Origin: Bradyrhizobium manausense
GTDB lineage: Bacteria > Pseudomonadota > Alphaproteobacteria > Rhizobiales > Xanthobacteraceae
Length of the DNA: 64,000 nucleotides
Direction: 5' to 3'
NCBI RefSeq assembly: GCF_018131105.1
Contig: NZ_JAFCJI010000003.1
Location: forward strand, 1 to 64,000
Shown here: positions 9,173 through 17,321 of the stretch, piece after piece
How the letters are laid out: each line of letters begins with the position of its first letter
Position numbering within the stretch: position 1 is the stretch's first letter
The notes under the pieces: model-generated
What the model saw: the letters and a program-made list of their open reading frames with translations, nothing else
The model's database searches: none
Told to the model about the DNA's origin: nothing
Made by a program: the position numbers and the translations under genes

Positions 9173-9376
9173 TGCCGCCTCCGATAGCCCTTGATGGCTC
9201 TTGATGGCCATCAGTCGCCACGACTTTGGCCAGCGTTCACACCCCCGGGCGCTAATCGGGTTTCAGATTGGTTTCGTCAGCGTCGCCGTGACGCAATATA
9301 TTACGCCGGCCATTGTCGGTATCGATGGCGGTCATACGTCCTTTGGGCTGCGCGCCCAAAAACAAGTGAGGTAAAA

Positions 9377-9763
9377 ATGCTTTACGCGATCCTGGCCTAC
9401 CACGTGGAAGGCGAGATTTTGGCGTGGACGCCAGAGGAGGACGCCGCCGTCGTCGCCAAGGTCATTGAGGTTCAGGCGCCCATGAGAGCAAGCGGCAACC
9501 TTGGGCCGGCGGCCCGTCTGGATGACACCAAGAAGGCCTACACCCTGCGCGGCTCCGGCGCAGGCATCGTGTTGGACGGGCCGTTTGCCGAGACCAAGGA
9601 GCAGCTTCTGGGCTTCCACCTCGTCAACTACGACACGGATGAGGAGGCCATCGCGGCGGCGCGGAAGCTGCGTGAGGTCAATCCAAGTGCAGTCTACGAA
9701 ATCCGCCCGGTCAAGCTTTACGTACCGGCCGATGGGTTCGGCGCGACGCCATCAAGCAAATAG
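9377..9763 (+). CDS. YCII-like (DGPF-domain) protein
   Basis: 128 residues of the YCII-related family: MLYAILAYHVEGEILAWTPEE, RGSGAGIVLDGPFAETKEQLLGFHLV (the DGPF motif that names the group) and YEIRPVKLYV at the end. These small ferredoxin-like alpha/beta proteins are often encoded next to an ECF sigma factor; none is present here. The biochemical role is unknown. The start at 9377 fits the family's usual N-terminus (MLYAILAY, like MxYMLLIY); the stretch before it is AT-rich and has a weak GAGG at 9368-9371. Confidence 0.85.
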   Translation: MLYAILAYHVEGEILAWTPEEDAAVVAKVIEVQAPMRASGNLGPAARLDDTKKAYTLRGSGAGIVLDGPFAETKEQLLGFHLVNYDTDEEAIAAARKLREVNPSAVYEIRPVKLYVPADGFGATPSSK

Positions 9764-9926
9764 GCGCGGCCCACTCGTTCCGCCCGCCCCGGCGCCTCAT
9801 CGGGGCACAGGGTCAGAAGCTGGAACCTGAGGCGGCTTTTCCCGAGGTGTTGTCTGCAGGTTCCGTCCAGCCGCATTGCGATTCGGCGGGGGATCGTTGA
9901 TTCTGCTGGTTTCACCGGGGCGATTC

Positions 9927-11984
9927 GTGACGTCATATCTGGACACGCTCAATGCGGAGCAGCGCCGCGCCGTGGAGCATGGCGTGGCCGATGGTACGAT
10001 CGTGGGCGCCCCTCTGCTCGTCATCGCCGGTGCGGGCTCCGGCAAGACCAACACACTCGCCCATCGCGTCGCGCATCTGATCGTCGCCGGTGCCGATCCG
10101 CGGCGTATCCTGCTGATGACATTCTCCCGCCGCGCCGCCGCCGAGATGGCCGGTCGTGTCGAGCGCATCGCCCGCAAGGTGCTGGGTGAGAACAATGCCG
10201 CGATCATGCGCGATGCGCTGACCTGGGCCGGCACCTTCCACGGCATCGGCGCGCGCCTGTTGCGCGAATATGCCGAGCGGATCGGCGTCGATCCCGCCTT
10301 CACCATCCACGACCGCGAAGATTCCGCCGATCTGATGAATTTGGTCCGGCACGAGCGCGGTCTGTCGAAGACCGAGAGCCGCTTTCCGGCCAAGGGCACC
10401 TGCCTGTCGATCTACTCGCGCTGCGTCAATGCCGAGATGGAGATCGAGAAGGTGCTCGGGGCGCACTATCCCTGGTGCGCGGGCTGGGCCGCCGAACTGA
10501 AGGGGTTGTTCGCGGCCTATGTCGAAGCCAAGCAGGCCCAGCATGTGCTCGATTACGATGACCTCCTGCTCTACTGGTCGCAGATGATGGGCGACGCGCT
10601 GATCGCGGATGAGATTGGCGGCCGCTTCGATCACGTGCTGGTCGACGAATACCAGGACACCAACCGCCTGCAATCGTCGATTTTGCTGGCGCTCAAGCCC
10701 GACGGACGCGGGCTCACCGTGGTCGGCGACGACGCACAGTCGATCTATTCGTTCCGCGCCGCCACCGTGCGCAACATCCTGGACTTTCCGCAAAGCTTCT
10801 CGCCTCGCGCCGAGATGATCACGCTCGACCGCAATTACCGTTCGACGCAGCCCGTACTCGCGGCAGCCAACGGTGTCATTGGGCTCGCGCGCGAGCGCTT
10901 CACCAAGAATCTCTGGACCGACCGTACCGGCTCGCAGAAGCCGCAGCTCGTCACCGTGCACGACGAGGCCGACCAGGCCCGCTACATCGTCGAGCAGGTT
11001 CTGGCCAATCGCGAGCAAGGCGCACTTTTGAAGCACCAGTCGGTGCTGTTCCGCACATCCTCGCATTCCGGCCCGCTCGAAATCGAGCTGACCCGCCGCA
11101 ACATCCCGTTCGTGAAATTCGGCGGACTGAAATTCCTCGACGCCGCGCATGTCAAGGACGTGCTGGCGCTGCTGCGCTTTGCCGAAAACCCTCGCGACCG
11201 CGTCGCCGGCTTCCGCATCCTGCATCTGTTGCCGGGCATCGGCCCCGCGACCGCGCAGCGCGTGCTCGACCAGATGGCAGAGAGCATGGACCCGCTGCAC
11301 GCACTCGGGCAGTTTCCGGTGCCGGCGCGCACGGGTGCTGACTGGACCGGATTCGTCCGCACCGTCGAGAATCTGCGCTATTCGGAATGGCCGGTGGATC
11401 TCGAGCGCGTGCGCCTCTGGTACGAGCCGCATCTCGACCGCATCCACGAGGACCCCGAGACGCGTCGCGCCGATCTGATGCAGCTCGAGCAGATCGCGAG
11501 CGGCTATTCCTCGCGCGAAAAATTCCTGACCGAACTCACGCTCGATCCGCCGGATGCGACCAGCGACAAATCAGGTCCGCCGCTTCGCGACGAGGATTAT
11601 CTGATCCTCTCGACGATTCATTCGGCCAAAGGGCAGGAGTGGAAGTCGGTATTCGTGCTCAACGTCGTCGACGGCTGCATGCCCTCCGACCTCGGCGCCG
11701 GGACCAGCGCCGAGCTCGAGGAGGAACGCCGCCTGCTCTACGTCGCGATGACGCGCGCCAAGGACGATCTGCACCTCGTGGTGCCCCAGCGCTTCTTCGT
11801 CCACGGCCAGGCCGCCAAGGGCGACCGCCACGTCTACGCCTCGCGCACCCGCTTCATCCCGGAGCAACTGGTCTATCTGTTCGAGCGCACGGCCTGGCCG
11901 AAGGCCGGCGCAAGCGCAGCGCGCGCTGCATCGCAGGGACCGAAGGTCGACATTGGCGCGCGGATGCGGGGAATGTGGCGGTAG
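9927..11984 (+). CDS. UvrD/Rep-family ATP-dependent DNA helicase
   Basis: About 685 residues of superfamily 1A helicase. Motif I IAGAGSGKT (near 33-41), motif Ia LLMTFSRRAAAEM, motif II LVDEYQDTN (near 236-244), motif III VVGDDAQSIYSFRAA, motif IV LDRNYRST, motif V LSTIHSAKGQEWKSVFV and motif VI EEERRLLYVAMTRAKDDL are all present, so the 3'-5' DNA translocase should be active. I place the start at the GTG at 9927 (MTSYLDTLNAEQRRAV matches the usual family N-terminus); an in-frame ATG at 9876 would add 17 residues. It is shorter than UvrD itself and may be an accessory repair helicase. The 57-base gap to the next gene allows co-transcription. Confidence 0.9.
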   Translation: MTSYLDTLNAEQRRAVEHGVADGTIVGAPLLVIAGAGSGKTNTLAHRVAHLIVAGADPRRILLMTFSRRAAAEMAGRVERIARKVLGENNAAIMRDALTWAGTFHGIGARLLREYAERIGVDPAFTIHDREDSADLMNLVRHERGLSKTESRFPAKGTCLSIYSRCVNAEMEIEKVLGAHYPWCAGWAAELKGLFAAYVEAKQAQHVLDYDDLLLYWSQMMGDALIADEIGGRFDHVLVDEYQDTNRLQSSILLALKPDGRGLTVVGDDAQSIYSFRAATVRNILDFPQSFSPRAEMITLDRNYRSTQPVLAAANGVIGLARERFTKNLWTDRTGSQKPQLVTVHDEADQARYIVEQVLANREQGALLKHQSVLFRTSSHSGPLEIELTRRNIPFVKFGGLKFLDAAHVKDVLALLRFAENPRDRVAGFRILHLLPGIGPATAQRVLDQMAESMDPLHALGQFPVPARTGADWTGFVRTVENLRYSEWPVDLERVRLWYEPHLDRIHEDPETRRADLMQLEQIASGYSSREKFLTELTLDPPDATSDKSGPPLRDEDYLILSTIHSAKGQEWKSVFVLNVVDGCMPSDLGAGTSAELEEERRLLYVAMTRAKDDLHLVVPQRFFVHGQAAKGDRHVYASRTRFIPEQLVYLFERTAWPKAGASAARAASQGPKVDIGARMRGMWR

Positions 11985-12040
11985 ACGCAAGAGACAAGTC
12001 TCGGGACCTGTCAGGATGGCTGGAATAACAGAGGTCCGAC

Positions 12041-13021
12041 ATGAAAGCCGTCGTCGTCGAGCAATTCGCGCCCATCGATCAGATCGAACTGAAGGAAATC
12101 CCGTCTCCGCGCATGGAGCCCGGACAGCTGCGCATCCGGGTGGAGGCGGCGGGCATTGGCTTTGTCGACGGCCTGAAGATCGAGGGACGCTATCAGACCA
12201 AGGATTCTCTACCCTTCATTCCCGGGACGGAATTCGCTGGTGTCGTCGAGGAGGCGCCCGGCGCGCCGGGAGGTTACCAACCCGGCATGCGCGTGATGGG
12301 CATGACCCGATCTGGCGCGCTCGCCGAGGAAATCGTCGTCAGGCCTGAAGCGCTCCATCCCTTGCCGGACGGTGTCGCGGCCGAGGTCGCCGCCTCATTC
12401 CGCGCCAACTATCTGACTGCGCTCTACGCGCTGAGCGCGCGCGCCGCGATCGTCGCGGGCGAGCAGCTTCTGGTGCTGGGTGCAGCGGGCGGCACCGGGA
12501 TCGCGGCCGTGCAGATCGGCAAGCTGCTCGGCGCCCGTGTGATCGCAGCCGCATCAACGCCGGAGAAGCGCGAGTTCGCGCAAACCCATGGTGCCGACGC
12601 TGTCATCGACTACACCCGGACCGATTGGCGCGACACGCTGAAAGAATTGACGGGAGGACACGGCGCTGACGTAATCTTCGACCCCGTCGGCGGCGAGATC
12701 TCGGTGCAGGCCTTTCGTTCCATCGCCTGGCGCGGACGCCATCTCGTGGTCGGTTTTGCCGGCGGTACGATCCCCGCGCTGCCGTTCAATCTGCCGCTGC
12801 TGAAAGGCGGTGCCCTGCTCGGCGTCGACCTCGCGCAGATCCCGACGCGCGAGCCCGATGTTCAGACCCGCCTGATGTCGGAGTTGACCTGCTGGCTCGC
12901 CGAAGGCAGGCTGAAACCTGTGGTCGGTCGCGTTTTCTCGTTCGACGACTTTCGCGAGGCGTTCAGGACGATGCAGACGCGCGGGGCGCTCGGCAAGATG
13001 GTCGTGCGCACTTCGAAATAG
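12041..13021 (+). CDS. NADPH:quinone oxidoreductase-like zinc-independent MDR enzyme
   Basis: 326 residues of the medium-chain dehydrogenase/reductase superfamily, quinone oxidoreductase branch. An N-terminal GroES-like domain (GTEFAGVVEEAPGAP) is followed by a Rossmann domain with LLVLGAAGGTGIAAVQIGKLLGARVIAAAS and GADVIFDPVGG. The cysteine/histidine zinc ligands of alcohol dehydrogenases are absent, which supports a reductase acting on quinones or enones with NADPH. It follows the helicase gene in the same direction and has its own ribosome binding site (GAGGTC). Confidence 0.85.
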   Translation: MKAVVVEQFAPIDQIELKEIPSPRMEPGQLRIRVEAAGIGFVDGLKIEGRYQTKDSLPFIPGTEFAGVVEEAPGAPGGYQPGMRVMGMTRSGALAEEIVVRPEALHPLPDGVAAEVAASFRANYLTALYALSARAAIVAGEQLLVLGAAGGTGIAAVQIGKLLGARVIAAASTPEKREFAQTHGADAVIDYTRTDWRDTLKELTGGHGADVIFDPVGGEISVQAFRSIAWRGRHLVVGFAGGTIPALPFNLPLLKGGALLGVDLAQIPTREPDVQTRLMSELTCWLAEGRLKPVVGRVFSFDDFREAFRTMQTRGALGKMVVRTSK

Positions 13022-13116
13022 ACGCACAAACGGAAACCGAGCATTTCCGGAAGTTGCCTTGTGACGTCGCGGTCGTCCCTTAAATCCGGTCGATCCTCCC
13101 CACAGAGACCTGATCG

Positions 13117-14148
13117 ATGACCGCACCGCTCGAATTCGGACTGGATACCTTTGGCGACGTCACAGAGGACGTCACCGGCAACATGCTTCCGCATGCGCAG
13201 GTGATCCGCAATGTCATCGACGAAGCCGTGCTGGCCGACGAGCTGGGCCTCGACTTCATCGGCCTCGGCGAACACCATCGCGCTGATTTTGCGATCTCCT
13301 CGCCCGAAACCGTGCTCGCGGCGATCGCCTCGCGCACCAAGCGCATCCATCTCGGCTCGGCCGTGACAGTGCTGTCTTCGGACGACCCCATCCGCGTGTT
13401 CCAGCGCTTTGCGACGCTGGATGCGCTCTCCAACGGTCGCGCCGAAGTGATCCTCGGCCGTGGCTCGTTCACGGAGTCCTTTCCGCTGTTCGGCCTCGAC
13501 CTGCGCAAGTACGAAGAGCTGTTCGAGGAGAAACTCGACCTGTTCGCGGCGCTGCTGTCGCAGAAGCCGGTGACGTGGCAGGGCAAGCTGCGCCCTCCGC
13601 TGAAGGAGCAGCTTGTCTATCCGCCGGTCGAGAATGGTCAGCTCAAAACCTGGATCGGCGTCGGCGGCAGTCCGCAATCGGTGGTGCGCGCCGCGCACTA
13701 CGATCTGCCCCTGATGCTCGCCATCATCGGCGGCGATCCCGCGCGCTTTGCGCCTTATGTCGATCTCTATCACCGCGCCTTCAAGGAGTTCGGCCGCCCC
13801 GCGCAGCCGATAGGCGTGCACTCGCCCGGCTACGTCGCCGAAACCGATGAGCAGGCGCGCGAAGAGCTCTGGCCCGACTACAAGGCGATGCGCGACCGCA
13901 TCGGCCGCGAGCGCGGCTGGCCCCCGATGGGCCGCGATGAGTTCGTCAGCGAAGCCGAGCACGGATCGCTCTATGTCGGCTCGCCGGAAACCGTGGCACG
14001 CAAGATCGCGAAGACGGCAAAGACGCTCGGCATTTCGCGCTTCCAGCTGAAATATTCGGCGGGGCCATTGCCGCACGAGAAACTGATGCGGAGCATCGAG
14101 CTCTACGGGGCGAAAGTGGTGCCGATGGTGCGGGAGATGTTGGGGTGA
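13117..14148 (+). CDS. LLM-class flavin-dependent oxidoreductase
   Basis: 343 residues with the luciferase-like monooxygenase TIM-barrel pattern: LGLDFIGLGEHHRADFAISSPETVLAAIAS, IHLGSAVTVLSSDDPIRVFQRFATLDALSNGRAEVILGRGSF and WIGVGGSPQSVVRAA. Such enzymes use reduced FMN or F420 to oxidise small organics; the substrate cannot be inferred. The gene stands 95 bases after the oxidoreductase at 12041-13021, in the same direction. Confidence 0.88.
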   Translation: MTAPLEFGLDTFGDVTEDVTGNMLPHAQVIRNVIDEAVLADELGLDFIGLGEHHRADFAISSPETVLAAIASRTKRIHLGSAVTVLSSDDPIRVFQRFATLDALSNGRAEVILGRGSFTESFPLFGLDLRKYEELFEEKLDLFAALLSQKPVTWQGKLRPPLKEQLVYPPVENGQLKTWIGVGGSPQSVVRAAHYDLPLMLAIIGGDPARFAPYVDLYHRAFKEFGRPAQPIGVHSPGYVAETDEQAREELWPDYKAMRDRIGRERGWPPMGRDEFVSEAEHGSLYVGSPETVARKIAKTAKTLGISRFQLKYSAGPLPHEKLMRSIELYGAKVVPMVREMLG

Positions 14149-14193
14149 GGAACTCGCCTCAGTCCGTCTTCGCCCTACGGGCTTCGCCGGACA

Positions 14194-14256
14194 CCACGCT
14201 TCGCCCTTCGGGCATCACGCGGCTGCGCCACGCGTAGCCCGAAGGGCGAAACGTGG
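14194..14256. repeat. Long imperfect inverted repeat abutting tRNA-Tyr
   Basis: CCACGCTTCGCCCTTCGGGC (14194-14213) is mirrored with one mismatch by GCCCGAAGGGCGAAACGTGG (14237-14256), so RNA from either strand can form a 20-bp hairpin. A related CGCCCTACGGGCTTCG lies just left of it. GC-rich CTTCGCCCTTCGGG-type palindromes are common dispersed intergenic repeats in Bradyrhizobium. The right arm ends exactly on the encoded CCA of tRNA-Tyr, so the hairpin may also serve as its terminator or processing signal. Confidence 0.7.
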
Positions 14257-14339
14257 TGGGGGAGGCAGGACTCGAACCTGCGAAGCCATGAGGCGGCTGA
14301 TTTACAGTCAGCTCCCTTTGCCACTCGGGACACTCCCCC
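14254..14339 (-). tRNA. tRNA-Tyr (anticodon GTA)
   Basis: Class II tRNA on the minus strand: acceptor GGGGGAG/CTCCCCC, D-arm region with CCCGAGTGGCAAAGGG, anticodon stem-loop GCTGA-CTGTAAA-TCAGC (anticodon GTA), a long variable arm, T-arm GCAGGTTCGAGTCCTGC, discriminator A and encoded CCA (14254-14256). Confidence 0.97.
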
Positions 14340-14546
14340 GCTCGACGGCAGCACAATCGGGCCGGACCTTGCCGGCGGACCGAAGACGGCCATGGAACGT
14401 GAAGGCCGCGACAGCCCGGATGGGGGCGCGACCGGGCGCGTTTATGGGCGAAGCGGTGGGGCAAAGTCAACCGAGGCGAACAGCTAAAATCGCCCTCGAA
14501 CCCAGCCAAATTGCCATATTCCGGGACCCGTGACACAAGCGAGGCC

Positions 14547-15377
14547 ATGAAGGATAAGAAATTCGCCCCGAGGGGGCCCCGCGGCGGGGCTAAGCCCTTC
14601 AACAGACCCGGGAAATCGGCTGGCCGGCCGGCAAGGCACGATCGCGATTCGCATGGCGATGGGCCGGTCATCCTCTATGGCTGGCACACCGTCGCCATGG
14701 CGCTGGCCAATCCCCAGCGGCGGATCCGCAAGCTGACGCTCACCGAGAACGCCGCCAAGCGCCTTGCGGACGAAAACATCGAGACCCGCGTCACCCCCGA
14801 GATCGTCCGGCCCCAGGAGATCGACCGCCTGCTCTCGCCCGACGCCGTGCACCAGGGCCTGCTCGCCGAGGCCGATGCCCTGCCCTCGCCCGACATCGAG
14901 GACTTGCAGCAGGACGGCATGGTGCTGGTGCTCGACCAGATCACCGATCCCCACAATGTCGGCGCCATCCTGCGCTCGGCCGCCGCTTTCGCCGTCAAGG
15001 CGATCGTCACGACGGCGCGCCATAGTCCGGAAGCTACCGGCGTGCTCGCCAAGGCCGCCTCCGGCGCGCTCGAACTGGTGCCTGTTATCACCGTGCAAAA
15101 CCTCGCCCGCGCGCTCACCACGCTGAACGAAGTCGGCTTCCAGACGGTTGGGCTGGACAGCGAAGGCAGCGAGGATCTCTCGGACGTCGCGCTGCGCGAG
15201 CCGCTGGCGCTGGTGCTCGGCGCCGAAGGCAAGGGCCTGCGGCAATTGACGCGCGAGACCTGCAGCGTCGTGGCGCGGCTCGACATGCCCGGCGAGATCA
15301 AGAGCCTCAACGTCTCGAACGCTGCCGTGCTCTCGCTTTATGTCGGCGCTGTCAGGCTCGGGCTGATGAAGCGCTGA
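14547..15377 (+). CDS. rlmB: 23S rRNA 2'-O-methyltransferase RlmB (SpoU/TrmH family)
   Basis: 276 residues. A basic, glycine/arginine-rich N-terminal segment (about 40 residues) precedes a substrate-binding domain (YGWHTVAMALANPQRRI; DAVHQGLLAEADAL) and a SPOUT methyltransferase domain. The SPOUT motifs are DQITDPHNVGAILRSAAAF, LVLGAEGKGLRQLTRETC and MPGEIKSLNVSNAAVLSLYV, forming the knotted SAM site. This matches RlmB, which methylates G2251 of 23S rRNA in E. coli, although other SpoU enzymes look similar. The ATG at 14547 follows GCGAGGCC; an in-frame start at 14511 falls in poorly conserved sequence. Confidence 0.88.
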   Translation: MKDKKFAPRGPRGGAKPFNRPGKSAGRPARHDRDSHGDGPVILYGWHTVAMALANPQRRIRKLTLTENAAKRLADENIETRVTPEIVRPQEIDRLLSPDAVHQGLLAEADALPSPDIEDLQQDGMVLVLDQITDPHNVGAILRSAAAFAVKAIVTTARHSPEATGVLAKAASGALELVPVITVQNLARALTTLNEVGFQTVGLDSEGSEDLSDVALREPLALVLGAEGKGLRQLTRETCSVVARLDMPGEIKSLNVSNAAVLSLYVGAVRLGLMKR

Positions 15378-15387
15378 CAAAACAAAA

Positions 15388-15409
15388 CGCCCGGTCGTGA
15401 GACCGGGCG
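15388..15409. terminator. Bidirectional hairpin between rlmB and the GY-rich protein gene
   Basis: A perfect 9-bp stem (CGCCCGGTC and GACCGGGCG) with a GTGA loop lies between two convergent genes. Flanking AACAAAA on the left supplies a T-rich tail for leftward transcripts, and CTTCATC follows on the right. Confidence 0.75.
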
Positions 15410-15433
15410 CTTCATCAACTCAACCGATCAAGA

Positions 15434-15931
15434 TCAGTAATAGCGGCGCAGCGCGCGATGGCCGCCGTAATACGGCTGATAGCGATGGGCGTAGCCATAG
15501 CGCGGACCATAGCCGTAATGCGTGCGCGGCAGGTAGCCGTAACGCGGGCCGTAGCCATAGCGATACGGCCGGAAATGCCGGCGATAGGGATAGGCGACCG
15601 GCGGCGCGACAGCAGCGGCGCCATAGCCATAGCCGTAATTGGCGGGCGCGACGACTGCGTCTTCCTGGTAGGTCGGATGCGGCGCGAAAGCACCCGGGCC
15701 GGTGTAGGTCGGGCCCTGGTTGACGTAGTAGTACTGCGTGCTCGGCTCGGCCAGGCGCTCATAGCCATAACCATAGCCGGCTCCATAGCCATAGCCGCCG
15801 CAGCCGGTATTGCAGCCGGAGAACACCGGCGCAACCGGCTGGCACGGGCTGAAGCCGCAAGCCATCGCCGGCGCGCTGCCCACGAACATCACGGCGGCGG
15901 CCGCGACCAGTCCCGAAATCATTTGACGCAT
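15434..15931 (-). CDS. Secreted Gly/Tyr-rich repeat protein
   Basis: 165 residues. A signal peptide (MRQMISGLVAAAAVMFVGSAPAMA, AGGAGAG upstream of the ATG at 15931) is followed by a four-cysteine segment (CGFSPCQPVAPVFSGCNTGC) and then low-complexity repeats of GYGYG, RYGYGPRYGY and HYGYGPRYGYAHRYQPYYGG. The mature part is dominated by Tyr, Gly, Pro and Arg. Such proteins are frequent in Bradyrhizobium and are likely to be surface- or envelope-associated; no function is established. Downstream hairpin at 15388-15409. Confidence 0.75.
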   Translation of the reverse strand: MRQMISGLVAAAAVMFVGSAPAMACGFSPCQPVAPVFSGCNTGCGGYGYGAGYGYGYERLAEPSTQYYYVNQGPTYTGPGAFAPHPTYQEDAVVAPANYGYGYGAAAVAPPVAYPYRRHFRPYRYGYGPRYGYLPRTHYGYGPRYGYAHRYQPYYGGHRALRRYY

Positions 15932-15975
15932 TACTCTCTCCTGTTGATTTCCGTCTTGTTGGATTCTGACGTTTC

Positions 15976-16461
15976 TTAACCCGGCGGCTTGCCGGGCATT
16001 CCTGCATGCGGCCGTGGTCGAGGACGGCGCGGATGGTCGTTGACCTCTGGAGCGAGGATCACCGGCGGCGGATCGACCGGCACATCCATCTGCGGCGGCA
16101 ACGGCGCGGATTGCGCACCCCAGCTCTCGTGATAACTCTCGGCGGGCTTCGGCAATTTGCGGTTCGCGGGCGGCTCGATTTCGAGGCGGCCGTAGCCGGG
16201 CTGCAAGCCCATGCTCGGGTAGTAGTGGCCGACCTCGGGGGGCTGTCGTTCTGCCACATAGCGCCCGCCGTAAATCGTGGGCTGCACCTGGACGTTCTTG
16301 CCAAGGCCCCAGACACCTTCGACGACGGTGTAGGACGCGTCGATATTGTTGATGATGATGGGCACGCCGGGACGGCCGGGCACGACGATATCGAAACCGC
16401 CGCCGGCCGAGGCCGACGCGGGCAGTCCGATCAGGAAGGCTGCAAGCGCCAAGGCGCGCAT
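15976..16461 (-). CDS. Exported proline-rich protein, unknown function
   Basis: 161 residues with signal peptide MRALALAAFLIGLPASASA. The mature part has a conserved-looking N-terminal block (GGFDIVVPGRPGVPIIINNIDASY, WGLGKNVQVQPTIYGGRYV) and a proline-rich C-terminus (PVDPPPVILAPEV, RRPRPRPHAGMPGKPPG). It lies 44 bases upstream of the Gly/Tyr-rich protein gene in the same direction and may form an operon with it. I do not recognise a named family. Confidence 0.72.
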   Translation of the reverse strand: MRALALAAFLIGLPASASAGGGFDIVVPGRPGVPIIINNIDASYTVVEGVWGLGKNVQVQPTIYGGRYVAERQPPEVGHYYPSMGLQPGYGRLEIEPPANRKLPKPAESYHESWGAQSAPLPPQMDVPVDPPPVILAPEVNDHPRRPRPRPHAGMPGKPPG

Positions 16462-16726
16462 GGAAGTATCCCGGTTGTCCGGATCGCAACCTACCGGATT
16501 GCAGCATCGAGAGGGTTAAGGAGCGCTGACCAAATTCCGGTAAGCCTAACGTGCAAGGGTCGGGCGCCGCTCAAATGCAGCGACGCGCACTAGCGAAGTG
16601 TTAACGGCGGCGGCCCTTGTTCCCATGCGCTCACATCCGTTTGACTGTGCGAAATATCAGTCCGTTCCGTCGGAACGACTGCCGCTCACAATATTTAGCT
16701 CCCCGTCAATTCGAAGGGAGACGATC

Positions 16727-17167
16727 ATGACGGCAATGAAAATCCTCGGCGCGGCGGCGATTGCGGCGACCATGTTGACCGGCTCGGCGATGGCGCAATC
16801 GGTCGTCACCAATTCCGGGCGCTGCTCAGCGCGATCGCCCGACGTCAACTGCCAGAACCTCGGATATCGCCATCATCGGGTAAGCTACCGCCACAGCAAT
16901 GGCGACTGGAACAGGACCCATACCGGCTTCTGGCCGACGGACGTCGCGGGTGACGTGGCCGGCGCCGCCATCGGCACCGCGGGCGCGATCGCAACCGCCC
17001 CGTTCCGCGCGATGGACAACAGCTACGCCTATGACAATTCCTGGGACAATCGCGGCTGGGATAACCGCGGTTGGGACACTCGAACCTATGCCCAGCGCAA
17101 CGGCTTCGTCTGCACGCCCGGTACCTGGTTCAAGGGCGCGGACGGCCGCCGGCACATCTGCCAGTAA
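16727..17167 (+). CDS. Small exported protein with Asn/Trp/Gly repeats
   Basis: 146 residues. The ATG at 16727 has GAAGGGAGA upstream. A signal peptide (MTAMKILGAAAIAATMLTGSAMA) precedes a basic domain, a glycine/alanine-rich hydrophobic stretch (AGDVAGAAIGTAGAIATAPF), a short repeat NSWDNRGWDNRGWDTR and a C-terminal pair of cysteines. Function unknown. It has its own terminator (17192-17220). Confidence 0.75.
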   Translation: MTAMKILGAAAIAATMLTGSAMAQSVVTNSGRCSARSPDVNCQNLGYRHHRVSYRHSNGDWNRTHTGFWPTDVAGDVAGAAIGTAGAIATAPFRAMDNSYAYDNSWDNRGWDNRGWDTRTYAQRNGFVCTPGTWFKGADGRRHICQ

Positions 17168-17191
17168 GCCGATTTAGACAGCCTACACGCG

Positions 17192-17220
17192 AACAGGCGG
17201 CCTCCTCAGGCCGCCTGTTT
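17192..17220 (+). terminator. Terminator after the exported protein gene
   Basis: Perfect 12-bp stem (AACAGGCGGCCT, 17192-17203, with AGGCCGCCTGTT, 17208-17219) and a CCTC loop, followed by TTTCG. It separates the exported-protein gene from tRNA-Thr. Confidence 0.85.
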
Positions 17221-17321
17221 CGTGCCCGCAGGACGTGTGCGGGTTCTGGCACTTTCCAACCAAGTCTGGTATTGCGACGCGCGGGCGGGCAGCCGGCGCA
17301 TGCCGGCCCCTGCCCGCTTCC

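Noticed and set aside
9933..11447. Leftward 504-codon frame opposite the UvrD-like helicase
   Set aside because: It is an antisense shadow; the rightward frame has all helicase motifs.
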